Below, piece after piece: positions 46,236 through 56,210 of a stretch of 64,000 nucleotides of DNA. Position 1 is the first letter of the stretch; every line of letters starts with the position of its first letter. The notes below the pieces were generated by a model. It searched no databases. It was given only the letters and a program-made list of their open reading frames with translations, and was not told the DNA's origin. The position numbers and the translations under genes were made by a program. The DNA comes from Candidatus Epulonipiscium fishelsonii (GTDB taxonomy: Bacteria > Bacillota > Clostridia > Lachnospirales > Cellulosilyticaceae): the NCBI GenBank assembly GCA_001983455.1, contig LJDB01000001.1, positions 1 through 64,000 on the forward strand. The letters are read 5' to 3'.

Positions 46236-48209
46236 TTATATTTTAAATTTATTTAATTGATTTTTTAGTTGATCTGCTTGACTTGCAAGCTCTTGGCTTA
46301 TAGCTACATTTTGCTCAGAAATTGCTGAACTACCTTCAACTTTTGTAGCTAAGTTTTGAGTTCCATCAACCAATTTATCTACAAACACTTTTTGTGCTGA
46401 ACTGTTATCTCTAATAATCTGAGAAGCTTCAGAAGTCTTGAAAATAGAAAGAATAATATCTTCAATAGCAGTTGATGTCATTTCTACCGTATCTTCACCT
46501 TTTTGTACACTCAATAAACTTTCAGAAATCATGTTGTTAATTTCTTTTACAATTTCTCCTGTTTTTATAGCTAGATCTCTAACTTCAGTGGCAACAACAG
46601 CAAATCCTTTTCCAGCCTCTCCAGCACGTGCAGACTCAATAGCTGCATTAAGTGCTAATATGTTTGTCTGTTGAGATATACTATCTATTATCATAATGAC
46701 TTCTGATATCCTAACAGTTGTATTACTAATGTTTTTCATTGAAGTTATCATATCTTGCATGAATTTTTTCCCAGTCTCAGCTTTGCCATTCATTTCTTCA
46801 ATAAGTTCACTTGTATGGATAACTTTGTCTATATTTGAAATAATATTATCTGCAATTTCATTAGTAGTCTCTTTAAAGTCTGATAATACGTTGACTTGTT
46901 CCATAGTATAAGAAGCTAGGTTTTCTGCAGAAATAGCAATTTGCTGTGCACCATGTTGAACTTCATTAGCAGAAGCAGTACTATTTCTTAAAAGAGAAGT
47001 TAAAGCTATTGAAATATTTTGCATTGAATCTTGTATTGACTTGAAATCTCCCACATATTCTTCTTTAGAGTCAAAAGTAAAATCTCCATCGGCAAATTTG
47101 CCAAGGCAATAAGAAATATCTCCAATATACCTTTTTAATACTCCAGAAATGGTTTCTACAGAATGCAAAAGTTTTCTTATTTCTTTTGTATTATTTGAAA
47201 TGTTAGAGGTATCAATTTGTAAATCTCCATCTTTAAGCTTTTCTAAAACTTCAGATATATCGTTAATTGGATTAATATACTTTTTATTAAATTTACCAAT
47301 TACTATCCATATTAATATATGTGACATCATAAAGGTTACGACTATTTTTGTAATCTCTATGAAAAGCTCAGTTGTTACATGTTCTGATGGATAATTTGAA
47401 ATAAAATTCCAATGAGTGCCTTCTATCGGATACATTACACTGTAAACTTTGTCTCCCTTAGTTGTTTCAGATTTTTTAACTGTCTTTAATTCAGCTTCAA
47501 ATATTTCTTCATATTTATCTTCCCCTAAAAATTTAACTTCTGTTGCAGTTGGATTAAATTCTTCTAATGGATGAATTAGTATTTCTTTATTGTCATTAAT
47601 TATAAATATGTAACTTCCATCATCCAATGAGTAATCTTTTACCATATCAACAACATTTTCTAGAAATAAATCTCCTCCCAAAACTCCTATTGTATTTCCA
47701 TTTGCATCACTAATTTCACGTGATATAGATATAACCATACTATTTGTTGCCATAGAAAAATATGGCTCTCCAAAAGTGACTTGTCCCCTGTTTTCAACCG
47801 CTAGTTTGTACCAAGGACGTTCAGTTCCAACATAGCCTTCACCTGGAACAAAAGTTCCTGAATGCACAAATTTTTCATTATTTGAGCTTACAAAATATAA
47901 ACTGTCAAGGTCCCCACTTTGTTCAGATAATACTTGCTTTTTTAAGTATGTTTGAAAATCCAAATCGTTTTCAGGGATCCCCTCAATTTCCAACTTATTT
48001 GCAATTGTATCAACTAGCACAAATTTTTCTGTTAACCATTTTTCAAATTTTTGAGTAACAATTTGAGCAGTCATGTCCACATAATCTTCAGCTTGATCTT
48101 GCAATAAATTATTTATACTAAAAAGCTGAGTCATGCTGATTGTTAACACAATACCAGCCACCACTGTGCTGAAAATAAGTTGAATTTTTTTAGATAATGT
48201 TTGATTCAT
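46236..48209 (-). CDS. methyl-accepting chemotaxis protein 3
   Basis: A 657-residue chemoreceptor with TM1 (about 8-30), double-Cache sensor, TM2 (about 275-300), HAMP and signalling domain ([34 protein letters not shown]). It ends NQLNKFKI without a CheR-tethering pentapeptide. GGAGG precedes ATG48209. The receptor's promoter lies at 48264-48292. Equal length and near-identical signalling part to receptor 2 mark a recent tandem duplication. Confidence 0.94.
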   Translation of the reverse strand: MNQTLSKKIQLIFSTVVAGIVLTISMTQLFSINNLLQDQAEDYVDMTAQIVTQKFEKWLTEKFVLVDTIANKLEIEGIPENDLDFQTYLKKQVLSEQSGDLDSLYFVSSNNEKFVHSGTFVPGEGYVGTERPWYKLAVENRGQVTFGEPYFSMATNSMVISISREISDANGNTIGVLGGDLFLENVVDMVKDYSLDDGSYIFIINDNKEILIHPLEEFNPTATEVKFLGEDKYEEIFEAELKTVKKSETTKGDKVYSVMYPIEGTHWNFISNYPSEHVTTELFIEITKIVVTFMMSHILIWIVIGKFNKKYINPINDISEVLEKLKDGDLQIDTSNISNNTKEIRKLLHSVETISGVLKRYIGDISYCLGKFADGDFTFDSKEEYVGDFKSIQDSMQNISIALTSLLRNSTASANEVQHGAQQIAISAENLASYTMEQVNVLSDFKETTNEIADNIISNIDKVIHTSELIEEMNGKAETGKKFMQDMITSMKNISNTTVRISEVIMIIDSISQQTNILALNAAIESARAGEAGKGFAVVATEVRDLAIKTGEIVKEINNMISESLLSVQKGEDTVEMTSTAIEDIILSIFKTSEASQIIRDNSSAQKVFVDKLVDGTQNLATKVEGSSAISEQNVAISQELASQADQLKNQLNKFKI

Positions 48210-48263
48210 GAAATTACCTCCTTGTACTATTTATTCCATGCTACACCTTTAGCACATAGTATT

Positions 48264-48292
48264 ATTTTATAACATAATTCATTAAAATACAA
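48264..48292 (-). promoter_or_regulatory. promoter of chemoreceptor 3
   Basis: TTGTAT (48292-48287), 17-base spacer and TAAAAT (48269-48264) on the minus strand. Nearly the same sequence as the promoter of receptor 2. Confidence 0.7.
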
Positions 48293-48472
48293 GTATAAAA
48301 TTAACTATATAAAAACATATTTTTAGATGTTTTCATATTCTAAAATAAGTTAGTATTGTAATCTTTTTACTACTATACATAAAATATCCACATTTTGGGC
48401 AATATATTATATTCAGTAAAATGAAGTATTTGCTTATTTTACTGTTTAATTCATAATAAGGAGTTAGTAATA

Positions 48473-50104
48473 ATGGAGAAATATATTTATGTTTTTGGGC
48501 ATCAAAATCCAGATACGGATTCTATTTGCTCATCAATTGCGTACGCTCATTTAAAAAAAAGTTTAGGTGAGAAGAATGTAATTCCAGTAAGGCTTGGTAA
48601 AATCAATAAAGAAACACAATATGCTCTAAATTATTTTAATGTTGAGCCCCCTATAAAAATGGATCATATTAAACCTCAAGTATTGGATATGAATTATTAT
48701 CCTGTTCATTCAATCTATACTGTGGACTCTGTAAAAAAAGCCTGGGACGCTATGGCAACAAGTGAAAAGCCAATGATACCAATACTATATCCAAACCACA
48801 GATTAGCAGGAGTTGTTACAATTTCAGATATTGCAAAAGCGTATATTGCACTTACAGAAAACACTGTGCTAAAAGATAAAAAAACACCATTTGTAAATAT
48901 TACTGCAGTTCTTGAAGGAAGAATAATTCAAGGTGATTATCCAGACCCATATGTAAAGGGAGATGTATATACAACAGCTACCATAGACAAAGACACCAAA
49001 CTAACAAAAAATGATATTGTTTTAACTGGGAGCTCTGAGACTTTAATCCAAATTGCTATAGATACTGGAGCTGGCTGTATAATTATAACAGGAGTAGATA
49101 TGGATACTCCTGATGTTGTAATACCAAAAAACACTAAATGTGCAATAATGTTTACGGAATGTCCATTTTTTAAGGCGGTAAAAATAATTTCACAAAGTAT
49201 CCCTGTCGAAAATTTAATTACAAATAAAGATGTAGTTAAGTTTGAGCTTGATGAAGTAATTGACGAAGTTAAACAAGTTATGTTAAATAGTCCTCACAGA
49301 CATTTTCCAATATTAAATAAAAAAGGTCAAGTTGAAGGGATGATTTCAAAAAGGCACATTCTTGATATAAAGAAAAAACGAGTAATTTTGGTTGATCACA
49401 ACGAACAATCACAAAGTGCCCTTGGAATTGAGGAGGCTGAAATTCTTGAAGTAATTGACCATCACAGAATTGCAAATGTGGATACTCAAATTCCAATACA
49501 TCTTAGGGCAGAACCAGTCGGATGTGCTGCAACTATAATCGGAAAGATATATGAAGAAAAAAACGTGATGCCTCCAAAAGAAATTGCAGGACTAATGTTG
49601 AGTGCAATCATATCTGATACTTTATTATTTAAATCGCCAACTTGCACTTCACAAGATAGAAGAATGGCAAAACGACTTGCAAAAATTGCAGATGTTAATA
49701 TAAATAAATATGGAATGGACTTGATAGCCGCTGGAACCTCGGTAAAAGGTCTTAGTGCACGAGAACTTTTAAATATAGATAGAAAAGTATTTGCTATAAA
49801 TGGTATAAATATAGCAGTTTCTCAAGTAAATACTTCTGACTTTAAAACTATATTTGATATGAAAGATGATATTAAAAAAGAGATGGAAGAAGATATTAAA
49901 AAAGACAGTTTAAGCCTAGCGATATTTATGATTACAGACTTAGTTCTTGGTGGTTCTGAAATTATAGCTTACGGTGATAATATGCCAGTTATTGAAAGAG
50001 CCTTTAACCTTAGTCAAGGTGAAAATAGTATATTCCTTCCAAACGTATATTCACGAAAAAAACAAATTGTTCCTCAAATTACAAAATCCATGCAAAGCAT
50101 ATAG
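48473..50104 (+). CDS. ppaC: manganese-dependent inorganic pyrophosphatase with CBS and DRTGG domains
   Basis: A 543-residue family II pyrophosphatase that hydrolyses PPi to phosphate. The DHH catalytic half is split by a regulatory insert. FGHQNPDTDS (about 8-17) and, after the insert, VDHNE and IDHHRIAN carry the metal ligands; the DHHA2 domain follows at the C-terminus. The insert (about 70-300) contains two CBS motifs with a DRTGG domain between them, the form regulated by adenine nucleotides. AAGGAG precedes ATG48473. It stands alone, with a terminator at 50130-50172. Confidence 0.94.
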   Translation: MEKYIYVFGHQNPDTDSICSSIAYAHLKKSLGEKNVIPVRLGKINKETQYALNYFNVEPPIKMDHIKPQVLDMNYYPVHSIYTVDSVKKAWDAMATSEKPMIPILYPNHRLAGVVTISDIAKAYIALTENTVLKDKKTPFVNITAVLEGRIIQGDYPDPYVKGDVYTTATIDKDTKLTKNDIVLTGSSETLIQIAIDTGAGCIIITGVDMDTPDVVIPKNTKCAIMFTECPFFKAVKIISQSIPVENLITNKDVVKFELDEVIDEVKQVMLNSPHRHFPILNKKGQVEGMISKRHILDIKKKRVILVDHNEQSQSALGIEEAEILEVIDHHRIANVDTQIPIHLRAEPVGCAATIIGKIYEEKNVMPPKEIAGLMLSAIISDTLLFKSPTCTSQDRRMAKRLAKIADVNINKYGMDLIAAGTSVKGLSARELLNIDRKVFAINGINIAVSQVNTSDFKTIFDMKDDIKKEMEEDIKKDSLSLAIFMITDLVLGGSEIIAYGDNMPVIERAFNLSQGENSIFLPNVYSRKKQIVPQITKSMQSI

Positions 50105-50129
50105 TTGCATAATGGTATTTTTAAAAATA

Positions 50130-50172
50130 CAAAAAGAAGAAAAGATTTATAGTCCTTTCTTCTTTATTTTTT
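50130..50172. terminator. terminator between convergent genes
   Basis: An A/G-rich arm AAAGAAGAAAAG pairs with CTTTCTTCTTT (one bulge), followed by a T-rich run. It serves the pyrophosphatase and perhaps the convergent transporter. Confidence 0.72.
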
Positions 50173-51693
50173 TTACAAACCAGTGCTAAGGAATAGTCCA
50201 CCATCAACTCCAAGTGGAATATTAAATTGCATAAATATCACTAGTTGAATTATCCAAACGATAAAGAATGCAATAGAATATGGTAACATGTTTGCTATTA
50301 TTGAACCCATACCCATTTTCTTATCATATTTTCTTGCAAATGCAAGTAACATTGGAAAATATGGGAATAATGGTGTAAGAGGATTTGTAATTGAGTCTCC
50401 AATACGGTATGCAATTTGAGTTAAAGCTGGTGAATATCCAAGAAGCATAAACATTGGAACAAACACTGGTGCTAAAATAGCCCATTTTGCTGAAGCTGAA
50501 GCCATAAACAGATTTACAAATGCTGCAAATATTACAAAACTTACAATAAGTCCATTTCCGTCAAGTCCCATTGCTTGAATAGCCTCTGCTCCTTTAATAG
50601 ATAAAACTATTGCAAGGTTTGAAGCATTAAACAAATATATAAATTGACTTGCTGCAAAAGCTAACACAATGTACATTCCCATATCACTAAGAGAACTTGC
50701 CATTATTGCAGTCATGTCTTTATCTGTTTTAATTTTTTTAGTAACAACCCCAAATACAATCCCTGGAACTAGGAATAACATTGTTATAATTGGTACTAAA
50801 CCAGCCATAAGCCCTGATGAACTTGATAGTAAAGAACCAGTCGCTGGGTCATTTAAAATTGCATTGTCTCCAATACATAATACAACAATAACTAGTATAC
50901 ATCCTAAAAGAGTTTTTAAAGCAAGGTTTAAACCTTTTTTCTCTAGTTCTGTTAGAATTTTATCATTATGTTGAGCATCAGTTTTTTCAAAATCAGAATT
51001 TTCAAACCTTGGAGCAATAACTTTTTCTGTTACAAATCCACCAACTACGGCCAATACTATAGCTGAAATAATTAAGAAATACATATTCATTGCAGGATTT
51101 CCAACATATGAAGGGTCAATTATTTGTGCTGCTGGCACAGTAAATCCAAGAAGTAAAACATCAATTAAACTCACCATAATGCATGCTGAGAATCCTGCTG
51201 CAACTCCAGCATAAGCTGCAAACATACCTACTAGTGGATGTCTTCCTACTCCTAGGAATATAATAGCTGCAAGTGGTGGAAGAACAACATATCCAGCGTC
51301 TGCTGCAATGTTTGCACAAATACCAATAAATATTATTCCTGTTGTTAAAAATGCTTTTGGTATTTTTGTAACACTTTGTTTCATTGCAACTTCCATAAAC
51401 CCAGTTTTCTCTGCAACACCTGCTCCAAGCATAACAACTAATACTAATCCAAGTGGTGCAAAACCTGTAAAGTTTGTAACCATTTTACTTAAGAATGTTC
51501 TTATTGCATCTGAGCTAAGTTGATTTACAACTGTCATAGTTTCACCAGTTGATGGATGTACTGCAGTTAACCCAGTTAATGATGCAACACAAGATATAAT
51601 TACAACTAGGACACATAATATTCCGAATATACTTACTGGATCAGGAAGTTTATTTCCCACACGTTCAATTTTATTAAGAATTTTGTCTAACAT
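50173..51693 (-). CDS. AbgT-family transporter
   Basis: A 506-residue membrane protein of the AbgT family, whose members move p-aminobenzoyl-glutamate or export sulfonamides. It has about eleven hydrophobic segments and two re-entrant-type stretches. Family-like text includes ERVGNKLPDP near the N-terminus, MLGAGVAEKTGF, ANIAADAGYVVLPPLAA and GDSITNPLTPLFPYFPMLL. AGGGGG precedes ATG51693. The peptidase/amidohydrolase gene lies immediately upstream on the same strand, matching the abgB-abgT pairing. Confidence 0.92.
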   Translation of the reverse strand: MLDKILNKIERVGNKLPDPVSIFGILCVLVVIISCVASLTGLTAVHPSTGETMTVVNQLSSDAIRTFLSKMVTNFTGFAPLGLVLVVMLGAGVAEKTGFMEVAMKQSVTKIPKAFLTTGIIFIGICANIAADAGYVVLPPLAAIIFLGVGRHPLVGMFAAYAGVAAGFSACIMVSLIDVLLLGFTVPAAQIIDPSYVGNPAMNMYFLIISAIVLAVVGGFVTEKVIAPRFENSDFEKTDAQHNDKILTELEKKGLNLALKTLLGCILVIVVLCIGDNAILNDPATGSLLSSSSGLMAGLVPIITMLFLVPGIVFGVVTKKIKTDKDMTAIMASSLSDMGMYIVLAFAASQFIYLFNASNLAIVLSIKGAEAIQAMGLDGNGLIVSFVIFAAFVNLFMASASAKWAILAPVFVPMFMLLGYSPALTQIAYRIGDSITNPLTPLFPYFPMLLAFARKYDKKMGMGSIIANMLPYSIAFFIVWIIQLVIFMQFNIPLGVDGGLFLSTGL

Positions 51694-51732
51694 TATATTC
51701 CCCCTTTAATTTACAACAAAAGAATCTATCTT

Positions 51733-52908
51733 TTATGCCAAAAAGTCATACGCAATTTGAGCCATACATTTTGATAATGTTAACGTTTCCTTACTATCCC
51801 AACAAAAATATGGATTGTGATGTATAATAGGTTCATCTTCATTTTCTGTAATTCCTAAAAAGAAGAAAGCACTTGGAACATATTTGCAAAAGAATGAAAA
51901 ATCTTCTCCTCCCATAGATATTTCTTCTAAGGTAGCCACATTTTTTTCACCTAGAACTTTTGTAGTAGAATTTTGAACGAACTTAGCCATCTCAGCATCA
52001 TTTACTAGTGTTGGATATATAACTTTAAGATCAAATTCATATGTTGCTCCATAAGCAGATGTTATTCCTTTTACAAGAGTTTCAATTTGATTTCTAACTC
52101 TTTCAGCAGTTTCATCACTAATAACTCGAATGTTTCCTTCTATTTCAAATTCATTTGGGATAACATTAAAAGCAGCACCAGATCGAACTTTACCAATACT
52201 TACAACTAAAGGTTCAAGTGGAGTATTCATTCTACTTACGATGGTTTGTAAACTGGTTATTATCTCAGCACCAATTATTGTTGGATCAATGGTTTGGTGT
52301 GGCATAGATCCATGCCCACCTCTACCAATTATTTTAATATTAAAGATAATTGGTGAAGCCATTATTGGCCCTGGTTTTGTGAGTAACTTTCCAGCTTTTA
52401 CCCCTCCCCACAAGTGTCCGCCAAATGCTACGTCTACTTTTGGATTTTCAAGAACACCTTCTTCAATCATTGGGAGTGCTCCACCCTCCAGTTCTTCTGC
52501 TGGTTGAAATGCAAATTTTACATTTCCATGAAGCTCATCTTTTAATTCATTTAAAATCATAGCAGCACCTAATAATCCAGCAGTATGCCCGTCATGCCCA
52601 CAAGCATGCATCATTCCATCAACTTTAGATTTGTAAGGTACATCAACATATTCTTGTAATTTTAGTGCATCCATATCAGCTCTTAAAAGGACTGTCTTGC
52701 CTTCGTACTTTCCTCTTATAAGACCAACAACTCCGGTTCTAGCAACATTTTCTTTAACTTCAATTCCAAGCTCTCTTAATGTATCTGCTACAAGTTTAGA
52801 TGTCTTAAATTCGCTATATCCATCTTCAGGATACATATGTATAAGTTCACGTAATTCCATTACTTTTGCCAAATACTTTTGTGCAATTAAGTTTATATCT
52901 TTTGCCAT
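51733..52908 (-). CDS. M20-family amidohydrolase (AbgB/aminoacylase-like)
   Basis: A 391-residue metal-dependent hydrolase that removes an acyl or aroyl group from an amino acid. Metal and catalytic sites: MHACGHDGHTAG, PAEELEGGA, FGGHLWGG and the late MGGEDFSFF. A dimerisation insert lies at about 185-290. GGGGG precedes ATG52908. The gene is 40 bases upstream of the AbgT transporter on the same strand. The pair probably processes N-acyl amino acids or folate breakdown products. Confidence 0.92.
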   Translation of the reverse strand: MAKDINLIAQKYLAKVMELRELIHMYPEDGYSEFKTSKLVADTLRELGIEVKENVARTGVVGLIRGKYEGKTVLLRADMDALKLQEYVDVPYKSKVDGMMHACGHDGHTAGLLGAAMILNELKDELHGNVKFAFQPAEELEGGALPMIEEGVLENPKVDVAFGGHLWGGVKAGKLLTKPGPIMASPIIFNIKIIGRGGHGSMPHQTIDPTIIGAEIITSLQTIVSRMNTPLEPLVVSIGKVRSGAAFNVIPNEFEIEGNIRVISDETAERVRNQIETLVKGITSAYGATYEFDLKVIYPTLVNDAEMAKFVQNSTTKVLGEKNVATLEEISMGGEDFSFFCKYVPSAFFFLGITENEDEPIIHHNPYFCWDSKETLTLSKCMAQIAYDFLA

Positions 52909-53116
52909 ATTTCATTGCCCCCATCTTATTAAAAAAAGTTGTACCGACTATTACTTATCCATTTCATACTAGTAAAATTTAATAAATTGACATAGTAATA
53001 GTTGCTAAAAAACAATACACACGATATAATGTATGTACCACCTAGGATAAATAGAACAAAAAAATTTTTGCTACTAGTTGGAATAAGATAAAAACTAATA
53101 TGGAAGGTATGAGATT

Positions 53117-53320
53117 ATGACAGTTTCAAAAGATATGATGATTAGCCAAATAGTACAAATGGGAGATGCAGAACTAATTAAAATACTTATGAATGTTGGA
53201 ATGCATTGTTTTGGGTGCCCATCAGCACAAATGGAAACTTTGGGCCAAGCATGTGCTGCACATGAAGTTAATGCTGATGCAATAGTAGAACAAATGAATA
53301 ATTATCTTGCAACAAAATAA
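53117..53320 (+). CDS. DUF1858 small protein
   Basis: A 67-residue cytoplasmic protein made of one DUF1858 domain. It has GMHCFGCPSAQMETLGQAC with a Cys-x-x-Cys pair and a third cysteine, as in ScdA-N/DUF1858 proteins linked to redox or iron-sulfur metabolism. The best SD candidate is GAAGG about ten bases before ATG53117. It is followed 71 bases later by QueG, an iron-sulfur enzyme; whether they are functionally linked is unknown. Confidence 0.9.
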   Translation: MTVSKDMMISQIVQMGDAELIKILMNVGMHCFGCPSAQMETLGQACAAHEVNADAIVEQMNNYLATK

Positions 53321-53391
53321 TAACTGATTACAATTTGGGACATTATTCATTATAATGTCCTTCTTATGATTAATAAGAAAGCAGGAACATA

Positions 53392-54168
53392 ATGTGTAAA
53401 TTAACAGAACATATTTTGCATAGCACCATAAATTTTTGTAAAAGCTTAGGTTTAGATACGGTTGGCTGGTGCGAATGGAATAATCAAACAGTCTTGTCAA
53501 TTGCTTTTCCATACTATGACTTTAAAAATAACCACAATGGTTTTTCAATATACGCTCAACGCTCAGATTATCATAAAGTCGTGCATAACTACTTAAATCA
53601 AATTCGCTATTACCTAGAAATAGATGGAGAATGTTATGTCGACAACAATAACTTACCAGAGCGGTATATTGCAACAATAGCAGGAATTGGATTTATCGGA
53701 AAAAATAATATGCTTATAACTGAGAAATATGGCTCATTTGTATTCTTAGGGGAAATTATTTTTAACAAATCTTTAATAAATCTTGATCAACAAGATAAAT
53801 TGCTAGAGAATAAATGCAACTCCTGCACAATATGTGTTGACCGTTGCCCCACTAATGCACTTGGACAAAAAAATATTAATATTTGTCTTTCTCATTTGTC
53901 TCAGCAAAAAGTTCTAACTCCACACGAGGAAACTTTATTAAAACAATATAAAAATATATTTGGTTGTGATATTTGTCAACTTTGTTGTCCTTATAATAAA
54001 AATGTGCTTCCATCTCCTTTAAAAGAGTTTGAAACAATTAATATGGATAAAAATCCTTTAATTTTTGCTAATATGACAAATAAATATTTTAAAGATAATA
54101 TTAAACATACTTCAGCTGGATGGCGTGGAAAAAATGTTATAAAAAGAAATGCCCTTTTTTCCTGCTAA
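53392..54168 (+). CDS. queG: epoxyqueuosine reductase (short form)
   Basis: A 258-residue protein resembling QueG, the cobalamin-dependent enzyme of the last step of queuosine tRNA modification. GFIGKNNMLITEKYGSFVFLG corresponds to the core of the reductase domain. Two [4Fe-4S] binding clusters follow: CNSCTICVDRCP and CDICQLCCPYN. It ends soon after the second cluster and lacks the C-terminal HEAT-like repeat of longer QueG proteins; several Firmicute versions are similarly short. The start is ATG53392. Function rests on the family. Confidence 0.87.
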   Translation: MCKLTEHILHSTINFCKSLGLDTVGWCEWNNQTVLSIAFPYYDFKNNHNGFSIYAQRSDYHKVVHNYLNQIRYYLEIDGECYVDNNNLPERYIATIAGIGFIGKNNMLITEKYGSFVFLGEIIFNKSLINLDQQDKLLENKCNSCTICVDRCPTNALGQKNINICLSHLSQQKVLTPHEETLLKQYKNIFGCDICQLCCPYNKNVLPSPLKEFETINMDKNPLIFANMTNKYFKDNIKHTSAGWRGKNVIKRNALFSC

Positions 54169-54326
54169 AAATTATGCAACTTTTAAAGCGGGGAGTTGGA
54201 ACTTATTCTCCCCAAAATCCATACTATAGTATCATAAAGAAGTATATCATAATATGAAGAAATTTCATTGGTTAAATGTACTAAATTATTCAACAGCTTA
54301 TTTATAATTAAATATTTAAAAAATAG

Positions 54327-54355
54327 GTGAAATTTTCATAAAAATTTGCTATAAT
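54327..54355 (+). promoter_or_regulatory. promoter of the M42 peptidase gene
   Basis: GTGAAA, a 17-base spacer and a perfect TATAAT (54350-54355), about 47 bases before the start codon. The gap 54169-54402 is otherwise featureless. Confidence 0.7.
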
Positions 54356-54402
54356 AGTCTAGTGGATAATTTTTATTAAATGTTATTTTAAAAGGAGAAA
54401 AT

Positions 54403-55446
54403 ATGAAAATTGATAACACTTATATGTTAAGGTGTTTTGAAGAACTTATCAACACACCTAGTCCTGTTGGATATTACGCAAAAATAAATCCAATTGTTGA
54501 AAAACTTGCTAAAGAATTAGGATATGAAGTTACATATGATAGAAGACATACTGCTTATATTGAAATCGAAGGTAAAGATAATTCGAAGACCGTACTAATA
54601 GGAGGACATCTTGATACGTTGGGAATGACTGTGCGTAGAGTGGAGAAAGACGGAACAATTTTAGTTCGCCAGTTAGGTGGATTAAATCATGCAAGTCTTG
54701 AAGGGGAAACTGTGACAATCCATACACGTTGTGGAAAAGAATATACAGGAATATATACTTGTAAATCTCACTCTGTACATGTTTTTGATGATGCAAGAAC
54801 TCTAGAAAGAAGTATAGAAAGTATGATGATACTAATTGATATGCCAGTAAAGACAAAAGAAGATGTTTACAATTTGGGTATTCGTAACGGAGACATAATA
54901 TCTATTGATCCACATTTTAGTGTTACTCCCAATGGATATATCAAATCCAGATTTATAGATGATAAAGGAGCAGTAGCTACAATTTTTACATCGTTAAAAT
55001 ATCTGGTTGATAACGGTTTAAAGCCAAAATATAAAACTTTATTAGCATTTCCACATTATGAAGAAATAGGGTATGGTGGTTCATATATACCAAGTGAAGT
55101 AGAGGAATTTTTGGCAATAGACATTGGACTAATTGGACCTGATTATGAAGGAAATGAATTTAGTGTATCTATATGTGCTCAAGATGCAACTGTTTTTTAT
55201 GATTGGGATTTAACAAATAAATTGATTGAATATGCTAAAGAAGTAGAGTGTGAATATGTAGTTGATACTTATTATAGATATGGAACAGATGCTGGAGCTG
55301 CAGTTAAAAGTGGACACAATATTGCTGGAGCAGTTTGTGGAATGGCGGTATATAACACCCATGGGGTTGAACGTACCAACATAAAAAGTTTTGAAAACAC
55401 AACTAAATTAATAATAAGTTATTTGATAACTGAATTAAAATCCTGA
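54403..55446 (+). CDS. M42-family aminopeptidase
   Basis: A 347-residue di-metal aminopeptidase or related glutamyl/endoglucanase-type M42 hydrolase. Metal-site motifs run in order: GGHLDTLG, RFIDDKGAVA, HYEEIGYGGS, IDIG and a late THGVERTN. A PDZ-like/dimer insert is expected at about 75-175. AAAAGGAG precedes ATG54403. It has its own promoter and terminator, so it is a single-gene unit. It probably trims peptides in the cytoplasm. Confidence 0.9.
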   Translation: MKIDNTYMLRCFEELINTPSPVGYYAKINPIVEKLAKELGYEVTYDRRHTAYIEIEGKDNSKTVLIGGHLDTLGMTVRRVEKDGTILVRQLGGLNHASLEGETVTIHTRCGKEYTGIYTCKSHSVHVFDDARTLERSIESMMILIDMPVKTKEDVYNLGIRNGDIISIDPHFSVTPNGYIKSRFIDDKGAVATIFTSLKYLVDNGLKPKYKTLLAFPHYEEIGYGGSYIPSEVEEFLAIDIGLIGPDYEGNEFSVSICAQDATVFYDWDLTNKLIEYAKEVECEYVVDTYYRYGTDAGAAVKSGHNIAGAVCGMAVYNTHGVERTNIKSFENTTKLIISYLITELKS

Positions 55447-55540
55447 AATTTGATATAATACTTATAATTAAAATATGTTAGACATTAACTTGTATAAATA
55501 TATAAAAAAATTCTGTTAACTTTGTGTAAAACTACTATTG

Positions 55541-55595
55541 CAAAAAGAGCACATAATGAAATTAGATAATAATTTTACAAGGCTCTTTTTGTTTT
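55541..55595 (+). terminator. terminator of the M42 gene
   Basis: CAAAAAGAGC (55541-55550) pairs with GCTCTTTTTG (55582-55591) across an AT-rich loop of about 30 bases; the T-tract is part of the second arm. Confidence 0.75.
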
Positions 55596-55606
55596 ACAAA
55601 AAACAC

Positions 55607-55635
55607 TTGACAAATCAAACAAAAAAATGTAAAAT
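55607..55635 (+). promoter_or_regulatory. sigma-A promoter
   Basis: TTGACA (55607-55612), 17-base spacer, TAAAAT (55630-55635), the same pattern as the activase promoter, 41 bases before the start of the next gene. Confidence 0.82.
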
Positions 55636-55675
55636 AGACCAATTGAACTTTATATTGTGAAAGGAGGATATGTAT

Positions 55676-56107
55676 ATGAATATAGAACTTATTTATGAGA
55701 TTATAAAAGATATGCAACAAAATGGAACAGTTTTACCATCATATATTTTAAACAAACCATTGCATTGGACATCAAGAGTATACTTGGCTAATTTATTAAA
55801 TCAAGAAACTGAATGTAATAAAGTTTATAATATTTTAAAAGACATTTACGAAGAAAACACTTTTAGATATCATAAAGACATTCATGGTGCTTACGAAACT
55901 TATATTGAAGAAAAAGTACAGTTTTTACTAACACTTGCTAGTTTAAACATAAAAGTAACAGGAAAAGCTAAAGGAAGTATTAAATATTTAGATGAGGCTT
56001 TAATGATGTTGGATGCAGCAGAAAGTGTAAAACCTTATATAAATTTAACAGAAGTAAAAGAACTTAGGACAACTTATTTAGACATGCAAAAAGTTTCAAA
56101 TGTATAG
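55676..56107 (+). CDS. hypothetical helical protein
   Basis: A 143-residue protein I do not recognise. It is predominantly helical and charged, with no signal peptide or membrane segment, and looks like a compact all-alpha (possibly TPR-like) domain. AAGGAGG (55661-55667) is eight bases before ATG55676, so this start is preferred to the ATG at 55670. It has a near-consensus promoter of its own, which suggests steady expression. No operon partner. Confidence 0.78.
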   Translation: MNIELIYEIIKDMQQNGTVLPSYILNKPLHWTSRVYLANLLNQETECNKVYNILKDIYEENTFRYHKDIHGAYETYIEEKVQFLLTLASLNIKVTGKAKGSIKYLDEALMMLDAAESVKPYINLTEVKELRTTYLDMQKVSNV

Positions 56108-56210
56108 TTTATGCATTAAAATTTTTTGCACATAGACATTCCTATTGATTTTCATAGTAATAGGAATGTCTAATATTTATATATGGGCAAGTCTTGTTCT
56201 TTCTTGATAG

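Noticed and set aside
50669-52507. Plus-strand ORFs opposite the AbgT and M20 genes
   Set aside because: They are antisense shadows of clear protein families on the minus strand and have no SD.
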